NCBI RefSeq assembly: GCF_029931775.1 | Contig: NC_079325.1 | Location: 39,410,673 to 39,474,672, forward strand | DNA from: Euleptes europaea | Lineage: Eukaryota; Chordata; Lepidosauria; Squamata; Sphaerodactylidae | Length of the DNA stretch: 64,000 nucleotides | Reading direction: 5' to 3' | Notes under the pieces: generated by a model | Database searches by the model: none | The model's input: the letters and a program-made list of their open reading frames with translations, nothing else | Told to the model about the DNA's origin: nothing | Program-made: the position numbers and the translations under genes | In this document: positions 14,501 to 23,000 of the stretch, piece by piece | Layout of the letters: every line of letters starts with the position of its first letter | Position numbering within the stretch: position 1 is the stretch's first letter

Positions 14501-15680
14501 AGGGAGAGGAAGCGTGGGGGTAACCTCACAGGTACTAGCCAATAGGCACCTTCCCTGTGCAGCTTTCCCCCCATTCAAGCAGAACTGCTGTATGTTTTTT
14601 TACACTGCTTTCCCTAGAAGGAAAGGTTCACTTGTTTACAGAACAGTGGAATCGCTAACAAACTGCCTTTCCCTCCTCTCCTTTCCTCTTGCTTTTTTCC
14701 AGTTGAAGTCAAATTACCCCAACGAGAAAGAGTCTCGTCTGAAGAGCTACTGTGCCAACGCCAATTACATCCTCACCCTCCTCATGGAAGGTTATGGCTT
14801 CAGCAATCACACCTGGCGCAGTATTGCCTTCCAGATGAAGGTGAGGGCAGAGGTCAAGGGACCAACAAGCCAGAGATCCTGGGGAAAGGAACCCCGCTGC
14901 TACCTCGTGTGCCACCTTCCTAGGATTGCCAGTGCTGAGGGCTGGTACCATCGCTTCCCTCTTTGATTGCCCTGTGTTCTTTCCTCCTACAGGCTGCCAA
15001 TTCAGACATCGGCTGGACCCTAGGCTATATGCTAAACCTCACCAACATGATCCCCACGGAATCCCCCCGTCCACTGAGAGGACACGAAGAGGGGGTTTGG
15101 ATAGCGAGCATTTTCTTCATTGTTCTGATGCTGGCGCTGTGCCTCGTTTTTCTGCTTGTCCATTTTCTAAAGTGACAGGAACTGCCTTCAGACATTCTGC
15201 ACCCAGCACTTCAGGATTTTGGGGGGTCAGTCTCGGGGGGGGGGGTACCTTATCTGACCCGGATTCACAGCCAAAATAGCGGAGATGTTCTCTTTTGTGG
15301 GAAACATTGACTCGGCGAGGGTTAGGCCTTCCACCCCAGCCAGCCTCCCCAGGAACACTCCAGCCTAACAGAGTGGACGCCAGCTGGTTGTTCAAACCAC
15401 TTTTTTGTACATGCAGGAACTGATGAGGTCAAATTATTTCCCACTTTTCCTGAGCCATCATGGGCATGAAACATGTATTCCGCGCTTCAAGTCCTGCCTC
15501 TACTACAGACTCACCAGGTAACCTAAGGCAAGCTGCGCACACTCAGCCTCTGCCTACCCCTTCCATGTGTAACGTGGAGAATCATGATATTGGACTACTT
15601 TAAAAGGACTGCTGTTAACGATAATGAGACAATGTATGGGGACAGCTTTGAACAATAAAACCGTGCATATGGTTGCTCGT
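532..15680 (+). CDS. ENTPD8: ENTPD8, ectonucleoside triphosphate diphosphohydrolase 8 (whole coding gene, 9 coding exons)
   Basis: Cell-surface enzyme that removes phosphates from extracellular ATP/ADP and other nucleotides. Coding exons: 534-659, 1539-1656, 4066-4216, 7806-7965, 8899-9129, 12007-12267, 13893-14003, 14703-14840, 14993-15175. All joins keep frame, with GT/AG ends, and give about 492 aa, close to the family length. Seen in order: N-terminal membrane helix (about residues 11-31), ACR1 [10 protein letters not shown]2 [12 protein letters not shown]3 EEGAYGW, ACR4 [13 protein letters not shown]5 [16 protein letters not shown], then a C-terminal membrane helix ending in LVHFLK. ENTPD8 is preferred over ENTPD1/2/3 because of YTFSFLNLT, the C-terminal VWIA...F helix and the neighbour NOXA1, which flanks ENTPD8 in human. 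ENTPD3-like NPCYPRDY is also present, so a close paralogue is the main alternative. Any 5' non-coding exon lies left of the first acceptor (531) and was not identified. Confidence 0.93.
1539..1656 (+). CDS. ENTPD8: ENTPD8 coding exon 2 (ACR1)
   Basis: Begins [19 protein letters not shown], which contains apyrase conserved region 1 (phosphate binding), and continues [14 protein letters not shown]. Donor GTCAGT after one base of the next codon. Confidence 0.93.
1790..1970 (+). repeat. tRNA-derived SINE fragment
   Basis: tRNA-like head with a box-B-like GGTTCAAGTCCC, followed by the family body GGTGATCCTGGGCCAGTCA and CTCACAGGGTTGT. Confidence 0.6.
2290..2560 (+). repeat. L2-like LINE 3' end plus GGTA and GA microsatellites
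   Basis: Terminal sequence CTGGCTATGGTCGGGGAGG...CAGGCTACAAAT is typical of squamate LINE tails. It runs into (GGTA)n at about 2440-2495 and (GA)n at about 2495-2540. Confidence 0.5.
2573..2765 (-). repeat. 5S-rRNA-derived SINE
   Basis: Reverse strand holds remnants of the 5S promoter (AGCTAAGTAGGGTCAGCCC type) followed by the BovB-like tail GTCGCCATAAGTCAGCTGTG...GACGGCAC. Confidence 0.75.
3043..3252 (-). repeat. tRNA-derived SINE (diverged)
   Basis: Reverse orientation; GTAGTGACCGAGTGTAAGAC-type head at the right end, GGTGACCTTTCAGCC and CCTCACAAACTTGTGAGG body. Confidence 0.5.
3411..3644. mobile_element. Foldback element, family A copy 1
   Basis: Long inverted repeat with ends GGCCTTTTATGCAGGGACG and the complement CCCTGCATAAGAGGCC. 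Flanked by a 3-bp direct repeat aga (3408-3410, 3645-3647). No coding capacity, so a non-autonomous DNA element. Confidence 0.8.
3654..3862 (-). repeat. TAGGGTTGCCA element with perfect 8-bp target duplication
   Basis: Ends TAGGGTTGCCA/TTGGCAACCCTA. Both flanks are GAGAAGAA (3646-3653 and 3863-3870). An 8-bp duplication is the hAT hallmark. Confidence 0.9.
4066..4216 (+). CDS. ENTPD8: ENTPD8 coding exon 3 (ACR2)
   Basis: Reads [18 protein letters not shown] and later [11 protein letters not shown] (apyrase conserved region 2). The acceptor follows a CT-rich tract; the donor GTACAC leaves two bases (AG) that join the next exon as Arg. Confidence 0.93.
4252..4449 (+). repeat. TAGGGTTGCCA element, interrupted at its right end
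   Basis: Starts TAGGGTTGCCAGGTCCC and runs to TACCTGGAGGTT. The missing end (ACCTGGAAGTTGGCAACTCT) reappears at about 6089-6113, so the intervening 1.6 kb looks like a later insertion. Confidence 0.8.
4714..5426 (+). mobile_element. hAT-like non-autonomous element with GA-rich core
   Basis: Ends CAGGGGTGGGGAACCT and AGGTTCCCCACCCCTG are inverted copies. Flanks acgtagga/atgtagga (4706-4713, 5427-5434) make a 7-of-8 target duplication. The core is a GA-rich tract (about 4955-5165), which creates meaningless long ORFs on both strands. Confidence 0.85.
5565..5920. mobile_element. Tc1/mariner-like MITE (CCGTGTTTCCCCGAAAATAAG ends)
   Basis: Inverted ends TACCGTGTTTCCCCGAAAAT and ATTTTCGGGGAAACACGGTA with TA at both borders, as left by Tc1/mariner. 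The interior has degenerate repeats of CTGCTCAGCTGGG. Confidence 0.85.
6302..6458. repeat. Near-perfect palindrome (foldback family D, copy 1)
   Basis: Two arms of about 75 bp beginning GCGAAAACGCATGGTCGCTT and its complement, with almost no loop. A related split pair lies at 40830-41724. Confidence 0.8.
6459..7805. other. ENTPD8 intron, no recognised content
   Basis: No repeat or exon recognised apart from short T-rich runs near 7635-7720. The ORFs here are short and have no family resemblance. Confidence 0.5.
7806..7965 (+). CDS. ENTPD8: ENTPD8 coding exon 4 (ACR3)
   Basis: Reads [34 protein letters not shown] (apyrase conserved region 3, with the catalytic Glu of the EEGAYGW motif), and ends LLDSFTK at GTGCGG. 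Confidence 0.93.
8061..8241. mobile_element. Foldback element, family C
   Basis: Arms GCCATTGATGCATTGG... and ...CCATGCAAAAATGGC, with inner matched parts TTTTGCCTTGGGTTCACC / GGTGAATCCAAGGCAAAA. The ends resemble those of families A and B. Confidence 0.65.
8460..8688 (-). repeat. tRNA-derived SINE with BovB-like tail
   Basis: Right end is the tRNA-like head (GAGCCAGCGTGGTGTTGTGG on the minus strand, GGTTCGATTCCCC box B). The left end has the tail CTTGAAAACCCTACAGGGTC. Confidence 0.75.
8899..9129 (+). CDS. ENTPD8: ENTPD8 coding exon 5 (ACR4)
   Basis: 77 codons with [13 protein letters not shown] (apyrase conserved region 4) and THSYLCYG. It ends RIIV at a strong GTAAGT donor, in phase 0. 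Confidence 0.93.
9473..9904. mobile_element. hAT-like non-autonomous element (CAGAGGTCCCCAAAC end)
   Basis: Starts CAGAGGTCCCCAAAC and ends GGCTGGGAACCCTTG. The flanking 8-mers atctagtt/atttagga match only partly. The interior repeats GGCCAATCAGAAG. Confidence 0.65.
9905..11220. other. ENTPD8 intron, mostly unrecognised
   Basis: No exon seen. The last part (about 10880-11160) ends in GCCAATAAAGGTTTGAATGA and resembles the 3' end of a LINE, family not certain. Confidence 0.4.
11221..11520 (-). repeat. Sauria-type SINE
   Basis: Reverse orientation: AAAGGTAAAGGTCCCCTGTG at the left is the complement of the tail. The right end holds a tRNA-like head with box B (GAGTTCGATCCCGACGG) and GGCGCAGAGTGTTAAAGC. 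Confidence 0.85.
12007..12267 (+). CDS. ENTPD8: ENTPD8 coding exon 6
   Basis: 87 codons: [48 protein letters not shown]. The acceptor at 12005-12006 (TCTCCAG) was chosen because it is the one that joins in frame to the phase-0 donor at 9129 and gives the family's spacing between CYG and PCYP. The more obvious CAG at 11974 would give an immediate stop in that phase. Confidence 0.85.
12445..12655 (-). repeat. tRNA-Ala-like SINE (diverged)
   Basis: Minus strand starts GGGGCCGTGGCTCAGTGGCA with GGTCCCAGGTTCAATCCCC (boxes A and B of a tRNA), then the body of the family seen at 46613 and 47224. Confidence 0.7.
12809..13108 (+). repeat. tRNA-derived SINE, near full length
   Basis: Head CAGAGTGGTGTAGTGATTAA, box B GGGTTTGATTCCCC, body CTTGGGCTAGTCACA, tail AACTCTTCTTCTTCC. 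Confidence 0.88.
13621..13813 (+). repeat. TAGGGTTGCCA element with perfect 8-bp target duplication
   Basis: Flanks cctgctag at 13613-13620 and 13814-13821. Lies 79 bp before ENTPD8 exon 7. Confidence 0.9.
13893..14003 (+). CDS. ENTPD8: ENTPD8 coding exon 7
   Basis: 37 codons beginning [20 protein letters not shown], a very ENTPD8-like stretch, and ending RSWDE. A TAGGGTTGCCA element ends only 79 bp upstream and another starts 37 bp downstream. Confidence 0.93.
14040..14237 (+). repeat. TAGGGTTGCCA element
   Basis: Ends TAGGGTTGCCAGG and GTTGACAACCCTA. No clear target duplication. Starts 37 bp after ENTPD8 exon 7. Confidence 0.85.
14453..14476. repeat. CA microsatellite
   Basis: About twelve CA units in the ENTPD8 intron before exon 8. 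Confidence 0.9.
14703..14840 (+). CDS. ENTPD8: ENTPD8 coding exon 8
   Basis: 46 codons: [37 protein letters not shown]. The acceptor follows a long pyrimidine tract; donor GTGAGG in phase 0. Confidence 0.94.
14993..15175 (+). CDS. ENTPD8: ENTPD8 last coding exon (ACR5, C-terminal membrane helix, stop)
   Basis: Begins [20 protein letters not shown] (apyrase conserved region 5), then a linker and a hydrophobic helix, ending LVHFLK and TGA at 15173-15175. Confidence 0.95.
   Translation, partial: AANSDIGWTLGYMLNLTNMIPTESPRPLRGHEEGVWIASIFFIVLMLALCLVFLLVHFLK
15654..15659 (+). terminator. Likely polyadenylation signal of ENTPD8
   Basis: AATAAA lies 479 bases after the ENTPD8 stop, in a stretch without recognised repeats, and is the first canonical signal downstream. 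This implies a 3' UTR of about 500 bases. Confidence 0.7.
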
Positions 15681-16086
15681 TAAACCACCATGCTGTTCAA
15701 ACAATGGTCCCCCTCTAGAGTTTACAAAGATCTGGTTGCAATTACTTCATTTTAATGTTTTCCCACCCCATCAGACACTACCTGCAGAAGCACTTGTGAA
15801 GCCATGATAACAGAATTAAAAAGTCTGGGAACTAGGCCTTTCATATCAAAGTCATCTGTTTGTGCAAACTTGGACTAAAAGGGTTTTGGTTGAGGAGAGA
15901 TAAAACACTATGTGCTATTAGCCATGGTGACTAAGTGAAGCCTCCATATCCAGAGGCAGTAGACATATGAATACCAGATGCTGGAGGGTTAACAGCAAAG
16001 GAAGGCAGTTGCCTTCAAAGCCCTATTTATGGGTGTCCTGGAAGCATTTAGTGGGCCTCTGCTGGGAAACGGATTATAGTTTGACA

Positions 16087-16280
16087 CAGGCTAGCCCAGT
16101 CTTGTCAGATCTCAGAAGTTAAGCAGGGTCAACCCCAGTTAGTACTTGGGTGGGAGACCACCAAGGATGTCCAGGGTGGCTACACAGAGGCAGGCAACGG
16201 CAAACCACCTCTGTTCATTTCTTGACTTAAAACCCTTTATGGGGTTGCCATAAATTGGCTGTAACTTGATGGCACTTTTC
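16087..16280 (+). repeat. 5S-rRNA-derived SINE
   Basis: AAGTTAAGCAGGGTC and TTGGGTGGGAGACCACCAAGG correspond to boxes A and C of 5S rRNA; the tail is GCTGTAACTTGATGGCAC. In the gap between the ENTPD8 and NOXA1 3' ends. Confidence 0.85.
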
Positions 16281-16334
16281 TCCACCTCTGGGAAAAGTAT
16301 GCCAGATTAAACAAGACCCTTCAGCTCTTCCAGC

Positions 16335-16718
16335 AGGGCCTTTTTATGGTTTAAAGCAACTACAAATTCTCGACAAATATTTTTTTGTTAGTTTTTCACT
16401 CTGAACCGTCATTCAGGAAGTGACTGAGAAGCCGGCGCATACCTGCTTCGCATTTCTTAAGAGCCCCTTTAATGTGACCTCTGGTGTTTGCTCCTCCCCT
16501 GCTGCGAAGAATCCCCTCAAGGAACCATGCAAAATTACAGCCGCGCTTTAGCTATGCACACGGCGGTTGCTAATGGCTATGCAAAAAGGAACAAAGGAGC
16601 AGGCAAGTGGGGGTGGTGGAATTTCTCCTTTTGCATAGGGACTGTGAATAGGAATTTTTAAAGTTGCATTTAAAAAAACAGCTATGAGCTAGCATCAAAA
16701 TTGACCCTGCATAAGTGT
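16335..16718. mobile_element. Family B element, old copy
   Basis: Shares CTGAACCGTCATTCAGGAAG and ...GACCCTGCATAA with the copies at 21916 and 60120. The left end is diverged. Confidence 0.65.
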
Positions 16719-17079
16719 CTTCGGTCCATGTATCCAGATGCTTCCTCCCCTTGTGTGAACAGCCAGTCCCATTTTCAGGGGAGTAAAGTCCTCCTTTTCC
16801 CACAGGTAAATAATTGTGTCAAATAACCTTCCCCCTCCTGTGGGAAAAAGTTAGGATGCAACATGATTGGGACCCCCCTAATGACTCAATTTGCAAAAAT
16901 AATTCCCTATCAAAAATTGCATCTTGCCCAAAGGGGACAAGCACTTGTTTCCTTTGCTGCTATTAGTCTGTGCAGGCCTGCAGCATAAACAAAGTAACTT
17001 GAGGTACTGGACTTCCTCAAGCTAAAGAATCTCTCTTTTCCTGGCATAGAACGGAGGTTATCTTGGTGCAAAACGTAGA

Positions 17080-20000
17080 TTTATTTCTGAATATAGAGGT
17101 CAGAGTAGACAAAAACCACTTTGTAGCCTTCTACTATAGCAACAGTACATATCTTCATTTATTTCCTCTGAAGTATTTTCAACATAACAGTAATTGGATG
17201 TAACAATCCTTCAGTCTCCAGGAGGGGAGGCAACTGTGCCTGGGAAGGGGGGCGGAGGGAGAGCAGCAGCAGGGCTCCCTCGCACAGCAAAGCATTTTGG
17301 GAAAATCCCGACGGTTCCTTTGCAGCGCCCTTCTAGCCATTCCTCATTCACTATGGAAACACAAGAGCAGGGCATGAGGTTGAGGACAGGAGATGCAAAT
17401 CCAGTGGCGGACAGTGTCAAAGGCGAACAGAAGGTCTCCAGGGCTCTTAATGATCATGGAGAAGTTTGGCAGACCCACCTTGCCACACAAGGATGGAGGA
17501 AGCTGCAGCTGCAGACGTTTTCTCCTCCTTTGTGTTTATTTAAAGAAACAGAAGTGCTGTGCGCCCCAGTATTTACCCAGAGGAAATTTTTATTGGGTTA
17601 GGAGGAGGTGCCGCTCTGTGCCACCACTCAGGAAAATGCATTACCTTCAGACAGGATCTCCAGTATGTCGCCTTCCTTAAAATCCAAGTCCTCCACTCCC
17701 TGTGCAGAGTAAGAGTGTTGTGCCACCATCTGGTAGAGAACACGCCTGTCTGTGCAGTTGTCTTTGCCCTTTGGAAAAAACGAAAGTAGGTCTGAATTTA
17801 CATATGTAACATCTTAACAGGATTGAAACTGGAGGGGATAGAATGGATTATACCACTTTAGAGTACAGGTATAGGAACCCTGCCCTGACCTGGATGGTCC
17901 AGGCTAGCCTGATCTTGTCAGATCTCAGAAGCTAAGCAGGGTCAGCCCTGGTAGTATTTGGATGGGAGACCACCAAGGAATACCAGGGTTGCTGTGCAGA
18001 GGAAGGCACTGGCAAACCACCTCTGTTAGTCTCTTGCCATGAAAACCCCAAAAGGGATCACCATAAATTGGCTGTGACTTGACGGCACTATACACACACA
18101 CAGGAACCCCATTTTTGGATACGTATGTTTGTTTGTTTTTTAAACTCCTTGCAAGAAGAAAATGAGCATGGCAGGGAGAAGGGTTCAGATCTCTCCCTGC
18201 TGTGCTAGTTGGGTTATGGGGAGTTTTAACATATTGTCATCCTTTCCTGGGAGATCAGAAGAAGCTAAAGTTTCCCTTCTCTTAGCAGACTCCTCTCGGG
18301 AGATAACCATCCAAGTAGCCAAATTTTGCCTCCGGTCTAGTGGGATTCGTAAATGGCTAATTGAAAACCCTTCCCCATAGAAGATTTTTCCTCCTCCTCT
18401 TCAAATAATCCCTCCCAGAATCATCAACTTTTATTATTTTATTTTGTTATTTTAAACCCAACTTTGATTTTTATTCAGAGCTGATATTGTATCGAAATAA
18501 AACTTGATGATAAACATAAGGAGCATTTTTTTTAAAAAAAAAAGAGGGATCCTTGCCCCTGTACTCTGACATAAGACAGTCCATTCTTCCCTCCCCCAAG
18601 ACTCTACCGCTTAATTCCCTCTTCTAGACTGTACCTATGTATATAGCAAAAAGAACATGCTAGAACAGAGAGGGAATCTTTCAGCCAGAAAACCCAGCAA
18701 CAGAGAATACATACCTGGCACCAGAGAGTCAGGTGGCTGCTTTGTACCTCTTGCCATACTTTCCTCAGTTCCTCATCGCTGATAATTGGGATTAACTCAT
18801 CGCTGCCTGGAGGTCTGTACCTGCAAGTGATCAGGGACACAGCCATGCAAAAGGTTACCTTGTGGAACTCTCTGACACAGAATATAGAGATGGACACCAG
18901 CTTGGATTTAAAGGAGGATTAGGTCAATTTATCATTAGACAGATCCATCAGGGGCTATTAGCCACACTGACACCTGCATGTTTAGTACAGTATACCTCTG
19001 GCCCATGCTAGCCCAATCTCATTGGATTTTGGAAGCTAAGCAGGATTGGCTCTGGTTACCATTTTGGATGGGAGACCACCAAGGAAATCCAGGGACACTA
19101 TGCAGAGTCAGGCAATGGGAAACCACCTCTGATCATCTCTTGCCTTGAAAATCCAAAGGCAGTGGTTTTCAGCCTTTTTTGCTCCATTCCCCCCTTTCAC
19201 CATTGTTCAGAATATAATTCCCCCCTTCCCAAAACAGTCTATCTCAAAAGGTACATTCCAAACAATATGCACTTTGCTGAATAGTGGTCCCAATTCCCCA
19301 CCTGGAACCCTAAAATTCCCCCCCAGGGGGGAATTCCCCCCCTTGTTGAGAACCTCTGCCCTAAGGGGTCACCAGAGGTGGGCTGCAACTTGACTGCACT
19401 TCCCACCACCGCCTCTGAATACCAGTTGCTGAGGCAACAACAAGGAGAGGTTTTGGCATCTGTTCCTTTTTTTGTGGACCCTCCAGAGCATCTGGTTGGC
19501 TTAGTTTCAGGAATGTGGAAAGGTCACCAAAAGGTGTTTTTTTAATATAAAAAAAACACAGATGTTGCCTCAGAGGGGCACAGTAAAAGAACGGTACCAC
19601 ATTCAGAAAAAACGTTTAGAGAAAGCCCTTTATAGGGCTCCATGGGGCAGAAGATCCCTGCCCTGTTGAGTCAGAGCATCTCCACCTTACTTCTGGATAG
19701 GAGACGTCAAACCTCCTGAATTTTTATCCATCTTGAAGTTATGAACAGGGTTGCCAGCTCCAGATTGGGAAATACCTGGAGATTTTGGGGGTGGGGCCTG
19801 AGGAGTGCGGGGTTTAGGGAGGTAAGGGACTTCAATGGGGCATAACGCCATCAAGTCCAACTTCGAAAGCAGCCATTTTCTCTAGGTGAACAGATCTCTG
19901 TTCTAATAGCAGGAGAGATCTTCAGCCAGCACCTGGAGGTTAGTATAACACAATAACCTATGCAGAATTAACTAAGTTAGCAACAACAACCAGCACGTGG

Positions 20001-23000
20001 GCTCCCCTTTTAGATGAATTCACAAATTCCACAAAACACAATTGAATGCATTGTGTTATATGCTATATTCAAATGTAAAATAAATTGTGTTAATATCACA
20101 CAGAACCATACTAAACAAACAACTCAATACAAACTTCCAGCACAAGTACAAGAAGGCAAAAATCAAAATAATGTCTGCAAAAAGTGGTAACGTGGTGAAC
20201 AGTCTCTCAAAACACAGTCAGTAAAGGCTGCGAAGAACAAAACAAGACAAGTCCCACGGCCAAGATCCAAGCGAGATAGTCAAGGGGACACGGAAGCCGC
20301 TACGGAAAGAAGCAGCAATACTCACGAGGCGGCAAAGCCGGAAGTCTGGAAAGCCCAAGGATCACAAACACTGAAAGCGCTGTGTTTCAAAGCTGGAGAG
20401 ACAGGCCTCCAAGGAGTGGTAGAAAGGAACAGATCTGGGTGCCGAGAGATGAGGAGAGATTCCAAAAGCTCTCCATGGGACAGATGACACCACCAATCCG
20501 GAATAAAATAATATGGCAAAGTCCAACCTGAAGTCCAACCTGGATGCCACCTCTAGGTTGGTGGGCGTTTCGAAGCTTCTTCAGCTAGTTGGTCTTCCTT
20601 TTATGTTTTTATTATTTTTATGTGGATGAATTTTCCACCTTAATGAAGCCAGGCATAAAAGCCTCTGTACAAGAAATGTTATGGACCTTTTACGGTTTCT
20701 GATCCTAGGCGAGTAACATTACTTTGCCGCCTCGTGAGTATTGCTGCTTTGAGAGACTGCTCACCACGTTACCACTTTTTGCAGACATTATTTTGATTTT
20801 TGCCTTCTTGTACTTGTGTTGGAAGTTTGTATTGAATTGCTTGTTTAGTATGGTTCTGTGTGATATTAACACAATTTATTTTACATTTGAATATAGCATA
20901 TAACACAACGCATTCAATTGTGTTTTGTGGAATTTGTGAAATTTGTGAATTCATCTAAAAGGGGAGCCCACGTGCTTGTCGTTGTTGCTAGCACCTGGAG
21001 GTTTGGCAAACTAAAGTTAGCGTGCTGACAAGAAATTAGCAAACAAGAGCAGCAACAAATTGCGTTTAGAGCAACCTGGAGGTTGGCAACCCTAGGTATG
21101 AATGGAGCAGGAGGTGCGCCAGAAGAAACAGTTGACAACCTGAACGATGCCTGGAACATCTCTCTCCCCTTTCCTTTCCCCTCGCCAATGGCCCTCTGCT
21201 CCTCTAGGTCCATGGCCTGCTGCCAGCTAGACTATGGCCTTTTATGCAGGGATGTTTCCCTGCGGTCACCCCTGCTGACTGCTTCGGGGCTTCCTTTTGA
21301 TTATGCATGCCTTTTCCACCCATCAGAGGTTGCCTCACTCTCCCCTCGCTTAAACAGCATCTGGAAAACATGGGCAAAACATGCGGGGAGAGCGAGGCGA
21401 TCTCTGACGGGTGAGAAAGGCACGCATAATCAAAAGGAAGCCCTGAAGCAGTCGGCAGGGGTGACCATGGGGAAACGTCCCTGCATAAAAGCTATATCAC
21501 AGAACGTACCTCAGTGTCATCCTCTCGACTTGCCGGTGGCACTCTCCCTGCAGCAAGGCACGCAAGTGAGCCAGGGATGGAGCACTACTCATCTGCATGT
21601 CCGCAGTGTAAGATCCGTGGACCGTTAGCTGAACAGGCCTGCTGTTGATGGGAGAGACTTCCTCCTGGGCCGATGGGGCCTGCACACAAGAAAGGAGCTC
21701 CGCCTACTCCAAGCAAATGACTTTGAACACTATTTCACAGAGGGCTTTTTGCAAGGCAGCATGCGACAATTTCAAAATGCAAAAACAGACATCCCAGTTG
21801 CTATGCAATTAAACCACCAAAAAAAAACCTAACACAATATAACAGGTGTTTTTCTTTTTAAATCTCCAGAAGGTTGACAAGAAGCAAGATTTCATATGTA
21901 CACGCACTGAACTTCGGCCGTTTATGCTTGATAATTAGCAGTGCATTCCAGGCTGAAATGCCCCGCATATTTTTTTTTTCATTTTTCCAAGCTGAACCAT
22001 TATTCCAGACTTCACCGTGGCACATACCTGCTTCGCATTTCTTAAGAGCCCCTTTAACGCGACCTTTTGTATTTGCTCCGCCCCCGTATCGAAGCATTCA
22101 CTGAAGGAAGCATACAGAATCACAGCTGCTGCTAACTTATGCAAACGGCTATTGCTAATGGCTATACAAATGAAGGAACGAAGGAGCAGGCGAGTGGGGA
22201 GATGGAATTTTTGTGACTTTCTCCTCTTGCATTGGGACCGTGAGTAGTCATTTTAAAGGTCGGGTTTAAAAAATCAGCATTGAGCATGGAGCACAATCGA
22301 CCCTGCATAAATGGCCCTAGTGTCCCTCTCCACCCCCGCCCCCAGTTCCAGATGCTTAGCTGGTTATTCAGGATTATCACCCCCACATGGCTAATCCATA
22401 CAGTTCTGGGACTGGTGACGGTTGTGGACAACAATTGGCTGAGCCAACCTTGGGTCTCAGAGCCAACCTTGGGTTCAGCCAATGGCTGAGCCGCTCCAGT
22501 CCCTGAGAAGAGACAGGGTAGTCAGAATGTCCAGAAGAAGAAGGGGGCACCTAGGCCATCCTGAACTCCTTTGGAGGAAAAGTGGAATAAAAAGCAGGAG
22601 CCTCAGGCAAAGAATACAGAAGTTCACAGATGGATTTAGAATGTCCCCCTGCCCCTTTGGCTGCCGGCTTGGAAGCTACTTTGGGTTCTTTCCAGGTACT
22701 TGGCTTGGAAGCTACCTTGGGTCCTTTTCAAATATTTGGAATGTGATCTCCGCCAACCAGAGACAACTACTCTGATATTATTGGATCCATAGGATCAAAC
22801 CAAGAAGGGATGAAGCACAGGAGGTGGCCGGTCCCCTTCACCCTCTGAACATTAGTGCTGCCTGCCGATTGCTCTTGGCAACTATGAAAGCTAAAGCCGT
22901 AAATGTGGGGACCAGGGTCTCTGCCAGGGTGGGATCATGGTCTTACCTGCAGGGCTTCTTTGGGGTCAGCGCCGTTCATGTCCACACACCTCTCTGTCGG

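Noticed and set aside
534-15175. Assignment as ENTPD3 on the strength of NPCYPRDY and GVYQPK.NG
   Set aside because: The C-terminal part, the YTFSFLNLT block and the NOXA1 neighbour fit ENTPD8 better.
17886-18102. Possible 5S rRNA gene
   Set aside because: Only the internal-promoter half resembles 5S rRNA; the LINE-like tail and several dispersed copies show a SINE.
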